The notes beneath the pieces were generated by a model. That model was not told where the DNA came from and made no database searches. It saw only the letters and a list, made by a program, of their open reading frames with translations. 6,245 nucleotides of DNA from Paludibacteraceae bacterium (GTDB lineage: Bacteria > Bacteroidota > Bacteroidia > Bacteroidales > Paludibacteraceae). Both the position numbers and the translations under genes were made by a program. Positions 1 through 4,218 of the stretch are shown piece after piece. Every line of letters begins with the position of its first letter. Within the stretch, counting starts at the first letter, position 1. The DNA lies in NCBI GenBank assembly GCA_947471245.1, contig CANIXM010000124.1, forward strand, positions 1 through 6,245, given 5' to 3'.

Positions 1-1205
1 AATTTGTGTGTCGGCTTCAAACCATCTTCGTCCTGATGTGACACATAGATGATGGCTATTTGTTTTTCTGCTGCAATGGCATTCACCATTTCTACAAAAA
101 TTTGAGCATTATCATCATCCAATTCAATGGTCGGTTCATCAAGTATAAGCAATGGCGGATGCTTTACCATGGCACGAGCCACCATCACCATCCGTTGCTG
201 TCCGATGGACAAGCTTTGAAATGATTTACCTTCAAAAGAAGGACCAAGCATGGCAATCCATTCCTTTGCTTTGCGCCTTTGGATGTCTGTGGGCAGCTGA
301 TACAATCCAATAGAATCTACCATCCCTGAAACAATCATATTTTCTACCGTGTCGTCATGCTTGAATAATTGTACCAATGAAGGCGTAAAATACCCAATTT
401 GCTTTTTAATATCCCATATAGTTTCACCTGAACCCTTTTTACGTCCAAACAAAGTCATGTCCTGTCCATAAGCCTTTGGATTGTCACCACTGATCATGTT
501 TACCAGTGTGCTTTTGCCTGACCCATTGGGACCTATCAACTGCCAAAACTCACCTTTCCTCACCGTCCAACTGACTCTATCGAGCACATGCTTATCTCCA
601 TAACTCACCGACACTTCATTTAATTGGATAAGCGGATCAATGTCTATCTGAGTTTGGCTGTATTGAGTGGGAAGTTTGAAAACATGACGGGATGATGAGT
701 GTATATCTTTTGATGACAAAAAATCTACCTTTGACTGCACATTCACTATTTCATCTTGCTCATTGACAGTCAGCACATAATCAATATTGGATAACACATC
801 GCGTTTTCTGAAAAAAAGCTGTATCATCGTCATTTGCTTCGACACATTTTCCAGCTTATGAGTAATCATAGCTTGAGTAGCTTTATCCACATTGGCATAC
901 ACATCATCTAGCACTAGAAACGAGGGTTGCTGAGCAATTAGGTATTCGAGGACAGCTTTTTTCTGCTGCCCGCTAGACATGGTCTGCAATCCTTGTTTAT
1001 TCTCTGCTGTGGAGACCACTATCCTATCATGCCTCAACTCCTCATCCAGCATCCGTTCTACAGTAATGGTAGAAAACAAAGCACACGAGCCAGTGCTTAG
1101 GTTAAGGTAATCTTTCAAAAAATCATCGGTGATGATACGATTGATAACCAGTTTCTTATTAGACGCATTGGAAAGATAGATACCTATATGACTATTGAGA
1201 CACAT
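1..1205 (-). CDS. ModF-like tandem ABC ATPase (3' end outside window)
   Basis: Open from an ATG at 1205 to the window edge: 401 full codons and no stop. It has two ABC ATPase halves on one chain and no membrane segments, as in E. coli ModF (about 490 aa), so only a short C-terminal tail should be missing. The second half (about residues 190-401) is complete: Walker A GPNGSGKST at 225-233, signature LSIGQQ at 332-337, Walker B LLILDEP at 352-358 and the switch histidine in YVSHQ (H390). The stretch LFGRKKGSGETIWDIKKQIG (252-271) closely resembles what I remember of ModF. The first half keeps a signature-like MSSGQQ (76-81) and Walker B FLVLDD (96-101, Asp for the catalytic Glu) but has no P-loop. 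An in-frame stop at 1242-1244 leaves at most 12 more codons upstream, so the loss is not a start error. It begins 10 bp after the preceding gene and is probably in its operon. Molybdate-related ATPase is the family label; the true role is unknown. Confidence 0.85.
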   Translation of the reverse strand, partial: MCLNSHIGIYLSNASNKKLVINRIITDDFLKDYLNLSTGSCALFSTITVERMLDEELRHDRIVVSTAENKQGLQTMSSGQQKKAVLEYLIAQQPSFLVLDDVYANVDKATQAMITHKLENVSKQMTMIQLFFRKRDVLSNIDYVLTVNEQDEIVNVQSKVDFLSSKDIHSSSRHVFKLPTQYSQTQIDIDPLIQLNEVSVSYGDKHVLDRVSWTVRKGEFWQLIGPNGSGKSTLVNMISGDNPKAYGQDMTLFGRKKGSGETIWDIKKQIGYFTPSLVQLFKHDDTVENMIVSGMVDSIGLYQLPTDIQRRKAKEWIAMLGPSFEGKSFQSLSIGQQRMVMVARAMVKHPPLLILDEPTIELDDDNAQIFVEMVNAIAAEKQIAIIYVSHQDEDGLKPTHK

Positions 1206-1215
1206 AACGATAAAA

Positions 1216-1746
1216 TTAGAGTGAGCTAATATTTGTCTTCTCTATTAATGTCTTATTTAGTAAATCAGCATTTTGCCAGATAATCAACGAAGTGCGAACA
1301 CCTATTTCCAATGGCGAAGAGCCGGTGAGCAGAAGTGCTGGATAAAACACACATGCTGAGATAATTTCAAAGACAGAGAAAGCGCTTAAAACAATTGACA
1401 ATTTTGGCAAAATGGCATTGATTTCTAATGGGATTTCTGTTCCAAAATCAATTAGCAATGGTTTCCCATTGGGGAGGATTTCTTTGGTTGAAATTTCTTT
1501 GGAGAAGTCGATAAAGTGGTAATTGGTAGTCAGCTCAATGATCTTATCCTCGTCAACATGAGAACTTAAAGACACAATAGGAGCAGATATTATTCCATCA
1601 AAAAACAGAGTATGTGCAGACTCAACATGACTGTCATTCAAATCAAAAACTTGAGTAAGCACACTATTATCATCCAGCTCCACGACAGCATTTCTACGAA
1701 TATCTTCAGGAGCCAATACTACAAAGTGACTTGCCACGCGTTTCAT
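1216..1746 (-). CDS. 176-aa protein resembling the two ends of an amidohydrolase
   Basis: No confident family match. The N-terminus (1-60), with VVELDDNSVLTQVFDL and then FFDGIISAPIVSL (48-60), resembles the strand that leads into an amidohydrolase barrel (typically ..yGilvPGfvnaHcHle). The C-terminus, YPALLLTGSSPLEIGVRT (135-152) followed by SLIIWQNADL, resembles the closing segment of that superfamily (NPAxxxG..xGsiexGxxADlviwd). The family is usually 380-450 aa; here only about 75 residues lie between the two ends. The HxH metal motif is replaced by SLSSHVD, and no other metal ligands are recognisable, so hydrolase activity is not expected. There is no signal peptide; residues 110-140 are hydrophobic, but this could be a buried helix. 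The ATG overlaps the previous gene's TGA as ATGA, which fixes the start and implies translational coupling. The coding frame is intact, so this is a short protein rather than an obvious pseudogene. The link to amidohydrolases is inference from pattern. Confidence 0.8.
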   Translation of the reverse strand: MKRVASHFVVLAPEDIRRNAVVELDDNSVLTQVFDLNDSHVESAHTLFFDGIISAPIVSLSSHVDEDKIIELTTNYHFIDFSKEISTKEILPNGKPLLIDFGTEIPLEINAILPKLSIVLSAFSVFEIISACVFYPALLLTGSSPLEIGVRTSLIIWQNADLLNKTLIEKTNISSL

Positions 1747-2615
1747 TTGAGCGTCTTGGTGGGTGTAACGACAGAAGAGTCTGTTTTATGCTTAAAAATT
1801 CGTTGAAAGAATGATTGATTGGCCTTTTCGACTTTCTTTGTCAAACTATCTTTAGCTGTGGCATCAAAAAGGCGTACCAATGCCACACTGTCAATTTTGG
1901 CATTCATCTTTCCTTTGTAACCATGACTTGCTAAAAATGCACCTGATACAGATTTGATCTGAGCATCACTTTTAGCAGTCAGTCTCAGTTTGAACTTTCG
2001 CCATTTGCCATCATTATAAGCCTTATGAACAATACTATCCGACTTACCGTTGGCGTAATTAATAGTCAACACAGTGTAGGGGTCAATACAAGAGTCAGAA
2101 GGCGCAATGATTTGCCTAAACATTAAGAGATAAACATCTCCCATGAGCATTTGTCTATCAGTGACATTAAACCTTAGTTGTGTTCGACGTGACTTAGCAG
2201 TAAACTCATAGTGACGAGTTTTTTTCCATAAATTCACTTTGGAATAGTAAGTAAGCGTGGTGTCAAACACATGATAAGCTCCCCTATTCACATCAGTTTG
2301 AATCGTTTTAACATCCTGAATAACTGATTCATACACTTTCTCAAATCTATCGGGATTGCGAGTAAACCACACCATTGATGAATCAAACTGTGCCTTAGTG
2401 ATAGCATGCTTTTTCAAAACAGACTGATAGTATTTCTCTTTATTAGAATCTGGAATATAGAGTATGCCCTTTTGAAAAAACACACCATCCAACTTATGCA
2501 TATCTACTAGCACCTGACACATTTGTTCGTCAGAAATCACTTCCGCTGGACGATTATTGCAGGCAGCAAGTACAAATATGACCATCAAAACGACTAACCT
2601 ACTCCCCTTGCTCAT
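1743..2615 (-). CDS. DUF4296-type lipoprotein
   Basis: Predicted 290-aa lipoprotein. The N-terminus MSKGSRLVVLMVIFVLAACN has a basic start, a hydrophobic core and a lipobox LAAC with the lipidated Cys at 19, so it should be exported, acylated and cut by LspA, whose gene lies just upstream. Residues 25-110 fit DUF4296, a Bacteroidota family: ISDEQMCQVLVDMHKLDGVF, then HAITKAQFDSSMVWFTRNPD and FEKVYESV. Residues about 110-260 alternate polar and hydrophobic residues, suggesting a beta-rich domain, and the tail is basic and polar. Function is unknown. The frame stays open to 2876, but upstream it lies inside lspA in another frame and reads as hydrophobic nonsense, so I start at 2615, where AAGAGA sits 9 nt before the ATG; ATG at 2624 (three residues longer) is a fair alternative. 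The gene overlaps the lspA end by 17 bp, and its stop shares ATGA with the next gene. Confidence 0.88.
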   Translation of the reverse strand: MSKGSRLVVLMVIFVLAACNNRPAEVISDEQMCQVLVDMHKLDGVFFQKGILYIPDSNKEKYYQSVLKKHAITKAQFDSSMVWFTRNPDRFEKVYESVIQDVKTIQTDVNRGAYHVFDTTLTYYSKVNLWKKTRHYEFTAKSRRTQLRFNVTDRQMLMGDVYLLMFRQIIAPSDSCIDPYTVLTINYANGKSDSIVHKAYNDGKWRKFKLRLTAKSDAQIKSVSGAFLASHGYKGKMNAKIDSVALVRLFDATAKDSLTKKVEKANQSFFQRIFKHKTDSSVVTPTKTLK

Positions 2616-3213
2616 CCTGTTCATTCTCTTTAATTTTCTCCAAACTACGATCCAAATCTTTGCGGTAGAACAAAAACAAAATAACCACCGCCACACTAAT
2701 AGCCGAATCAGCAATATTGAAAATAGGGCTGAAAAACAAGGTTTCACCCATGCTGTCTTTAATGAGTGGAAAATAAAACATATCCACCACTTTGCCATAC
2801 AGAGGAGCTGCATAGCCCCCACCTTGTGGAAAAACACTTGCCACATGACCCCAACTATCGCTGAAAACAACTCCAAAATAAAGGGAATCCAGTATATTAC
2901 CTGCGGCGCCGGCCAATATTAAAGACACAGTCAGAATGTATCCTGTGCTGAATCCCTTTTTAATCAATTTCCGAATGTAATAAATAAGTGCACCCACTGC
3001 TATCAATCGAAAAATAGTTAAAAACAATTTTCCAATCACTTCCATGCCGAAAGCCATGCCATTATTTTCTACAAAGCGAATTTGAAACCAGTTGAATACT
3101 TCCACATATTCACCTAAGGAGAAATGAGTTTTGACGTAAATCTTAGACGCTTGATCTACAAAAAGAACAAGAAGTATTAGAAATGTGGATTTTTGAGCGA
3201 TAGTTATTTTCAT
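2599..3213 (-). CDS. lspA: Lipoprotein signal peptidase (signal peptidase II)
   Basis: Inner-membrane aspartyl protease that removes the signal peptide from prolipoproteins after diacylglyceryl transfer. The 204-aa product has about four hydrophobic segments (roughly 10-26, 62-82, 92-108 and 165-183) and the family motifs: the early DQASK (20-24), NNGMAFG (50-56), GNILD (105-109), VVDMF (142-146) and FNIADSAISV (165-174). By family knowledge the catalytic aspartates are those of VVDF and FNxAD, here D144 and D169. The protein is longer than the usual 160-170 aa, mostly because of a Gly/Ser/aromatic insertion at about 114-141 between GNILD and VVDMF, which would face the periplasm near the active site. 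I take the ATG at 3213, directly ahead of the first membrane segment. It opens the four-gene run, and its stop lies inside the start of a gene for a predicted substrate. The upstream 491 bp carries repeats but no promoter I can name confidently. Confidence 0.97.
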   Translation of the reverse strand: MKITIAQKSTFLILLVLFVDQASKIYVKTHFSLGEYVEVFNWFQIRFVENNGMAFGMEVIGKLFLTIFRLIAVGALIYYIRKLIKKGFSTGYILTVSLILAGAAGNILDSLYFGVVFSDSWGHVASVFPQGGGYAAPLYGKVVDMFYFPLIKDSMGETLFFSPIFNIADSAISVAVVILFLFYRKDLDRSLEKIKENEQDEQGE

Positions 3214-3240
3214 TTGAGTTTATTCAGATTAATTTAATTA

Positions 3241-3260
3241 ACACGGAGACACGGAGACAC
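3241..3260. repeat. ACACGGAG short tandem repeat, 2.5 copies
   Basis: The 8-bp unit ACACGGAG occurs twice perfectly, followed by a half unit ACAC. It lies 28 bp upstream of the lspA start. Runs of this CACGGAGA kind occur as low-complexity dispersed repeats between genes in several bacterial phyla; that comparison is from memory. Confidence 0.85.
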
Positions 3261-3315
3261 AAACATTATTCGGCTCTATTAAAAATTAGGTGGTGAAACT
3301 CACAGATGGAATTTT

Positions 3316-3504
3316 AACCACAAAAGGCACAAAAGTGAAAAGTGAAGAGTGAAGAGAACACAAAACTTTGCCTTTGGCAAATTGTATCTGACTTCAATTG
3401 TTGAACTAAAAATAGGCTGACGCCATATTAATACCGACAGGTATTTCTGTTGTGTACTTTCTATATTTTACTTTTCATTTTTCACTTTTGTGCCTTTTGT
3501 GGTT
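3316..3504. repeat. 189-bp palindromic element with 39-bp inverted ends
   Basis: The outer 26 bases of each arm (3316-3341 and 3479-3504) are perfect reverse complements, beginning AACCACAAAAGGCACAAAAG. The match then continues to 3354/3466, giving 39 pairs of which 35 are Watson-Crick and four are G:T with the G always on the left arm (3342, 3347, 3351, 3354). The inner part of the left arm is three copies of AGTGAAR (3334-3354). The 111-bp centre holds small hairpins: TTTGCC-TTT-GGCAAA at 3367-3381, TTCAA-TTG-TTGAA at 3393-3405 and ATACC-GACA-GGTAT at 3431-3444. It has no reading frame and looks like a non-autonomous repeat. T-tracts flank both sides, so no target duplication can be read. 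Confidence 0.8.
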
Positions 3505-3585
3505 TTTTTCTTGTTAACGTCCCATGTTTCATTTTCACCCACCCTGAACGTTATAGAACCAATTATACATTTAGCTTCCGCGACA

Positions 3586-3623
3586 TTTACTTGTTTACTT
3601 GTTTACTTGTTTACTTGTTTACT
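3586..3623. repeat. TTTACTTG tandem repeat, about 4.7 copies
   Basis: Four perfect head-to-tail copies of the octamer TTTACTTG (3586-3617), then TTTACT (3618-3623). It lies just downstream of the regulator's terminator and about 370 bp upstream of lspA. Perfect copies with no spacers point to a simple-sequence repeat, prone to slippage, and not to a CRISPR. Confidence 0.93.
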
Positions 3624-3640
3624 ATATTTTGAACCATCCT

Positions 3641-3678
3641 ATAATAAAAACGGCAACCGGCGGGTCTGCCAATTGCCG
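3641..3678 (-). terminator. Intrinsic terminator after the TraR/DksA gene
   Basis: Read on the minus strand, a hairpin with outer stem CGGCAA/TTGCCG (3651-3656 with 3673-3678), a 2x2 internal mismatch and an inner GGC/GCC stem (3659-3661 with 3668-3670) is followed at once by TTTTTATTAT (3650 down to 3641). It begins 26 bp past the regulator's stop codon. The geometry and T-tract fit a rho-independent terminator and separate the regulator from the lspA operon. Confidence 0.82.
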
Positions 3679-3704
3679 AATAGTAGTCATGATTAAACCA
3701 CTTA

Positions 3705-4085
3705 TTATTTCTTTTCGTCGTTCTTAGCTTCAATGCTCAAAGTAGCATGAGGCACAGCACGAAGGCGTTCTTTAGGTATCAATTTACCTGTTTCGCGACA
3801 AATGCCATAAGTTTTATTTTCAACTCTTACCAATGCGGCTTGTAGGTGTTGAATAAACTTCATTTGACGTTGAGCCAATCGACCAGACTCCTCTTTCGAC
3901 AAAGTAGCAGCACCTTCTTCCAACACTTTAAATGTAGGTGAAGTGTCTGATACATCATTGCTATTCACATTATTAACTCCAGTTCTCAATAAGTCATAAT
4001 CCGCCTGTGCCAATACCAATTTTTCCTTAATTAGCGTACGAAACTCATCCAATTCCGCATCCGAATATCTTGTCTTTTCGCTCAT
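3705..4085 (-). CDS. TraR/DksA-family regulator without zinc-finger cysteines
   Basis: A 126-aa member of the DksA/TraR family, which binds in the RNA polymerase secondary channel and, in DksA, works with ppGpp at stringently controlled promoters. Residues 5-90 should form the helical coiled-coil hairpin, with an acidic tip NDVSDTSPT (43-51) that parallels the DxxDxA motif of E. coli DksA (here D44, D47, S49). The C-terminal globular part reads TYGICRETGKLIPKERLRAV and then PHATLSIEAK. It aligns with the family's YGxCxxCG...Cx2C finger, but only the first Cys (C96) is kept; the others are T99, S117 and A120. Zinc binding is therefore not expected, a state I recall as common in Bacteroidota. 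It is shorter than E. coli DksA (151 aa), lacking N-terminal residues. ATG 4085 is the only sensible start. It stands alone between its own promoter and terminator, with ileS 133 bp upstream. Confidence 0.93.
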   Translation of the reverse strand: MSEKTRYSDAELDEFRTLIKEKLVLAQADYDLLRTGVNNVNSNDVSDTSPTFKVLEEGAATLSKEESGRLAQRQMKFIQHLQAALVRVENKTYGICRETGKLIPKERLRAVPHATLSIEAKNDEKK

Positions 4086-4153
4086 GTTTTCAGTAATTTA
4101 TCTACTTATTAAAAGTGGATTGGGTTAATAATTTCTTTGTCAATAATCGAGTG

Positions 4154-4185
4154 CAAAATTAGCAAAACAGATTCACTTAAGCAAC
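4154..4185 (-). promoter_or_regulatory. Bacteroidota-type promoter of the TraR/DksA gene
   Basis: On the minus strand, TAATTTTG (4161-4154) matches the -7 consensus TAnnTTTG exactly, and GTTG (4185-4182) matches three of four bases of the -33 TTTG, with a 20-nt spacer inside the usual 19-21 range. Transcription should start near 4147, giving a leader of about 60 nt before the ATG at 4085. This would let the regulator be expressed apart from ileS. Confidence 0.7.
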
Positions 4186-4196
4186 ACATTTGCTTA
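4178..4196. other. Small hairpin over the -33 element
   Basis: TAAGCAA (4178-4184) and TTGCTTA (4190-4196) form a perfect 7-bp inverted repeat around a 5-base loop. It lies 23 bp past the ileS stop and covers the -33 box of the regulator's promoter. It could be an operator, a weak ileS 3'-end hairpin, or chance; there is no T-tract after it on the minus strand. Confidence 0.4.
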
Positions 4197-4218
4197 CATT
4201 ATTTTGACGCGTATGGTT

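Larger units (their letters stand above)
3214..3704. other. 491-bp repeat-rich non-coding stretch between the regulator and lspA
   Basis: No credible gene is seen on either strand. Reading upward in coordinates it contains an AT-rich leader next to lspA (including TTAATTAA at 3234-3241), an ACACGGAG tandem (3241-3260), a 189-bp element with inverted ends (3316-3504), a TTTACTTG tandem (3586-3623) and the terminator of the upstream regulator (3641-3678). The lspA operon promoter should lie here. The best minus-strand -7 look-alikes are AATGTTTG (+ strand 3263-3270) and TAATTTTT (+ strand 3282-3289), but neither has a matching TTTG at the right distance, so I do not call one. Confidence 0.8.

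Noticed and set aside
2616..2876. N-terminal extension of the DUF4296 gene by up to 87 residues
   Set aside because: The extension lies wholly inside lspA in another frame and reads as a Trp/Phe/Cys-rich sequence, whereas a start at 2615 (or 2624) gives a textbook lipoprotein signal with Cys at 19.
2557..2922. 121-codon plus-strand reading frame
   Set aside because: Antisense to the lspA end and the DUF4296 start; no recognisable domain.
3263..3289. lspA promoter with -7 AATGTTTG or TAATTTTT
   Set aside because: Each has one mismatch to TAnnTTTG, but no TTTG-like -33 box lies 19-21 nt upstream, and AT-rich DNA yields such matches by chance.
3515..3553. TAACGT/ACGTTA inverted repeat as an operator
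   Set aside because: Only six bases per arm separated by 27 bases, with no support from context.
3586..3623. CRISPR array
   Set aside because: The 8-bp units abut with no spacers, so it is a simple tandem repeat.
3450..3696. Two plus-strand reading frames of 60 and 68 codons
   Set aside because: They run through the inverted-repeat arm and the TTTACTTG array, give repetitive Phe/Leu/Thr/Cys strings, and one reads across the minus-strand terminator; no coding signature.
4178..4196. Intrinsic terminator of ileS
   Set aside because: The 7-bp stem is weak and no T-tract follows it on the minus strand, so it is listed only as a hairpin of unknown role.
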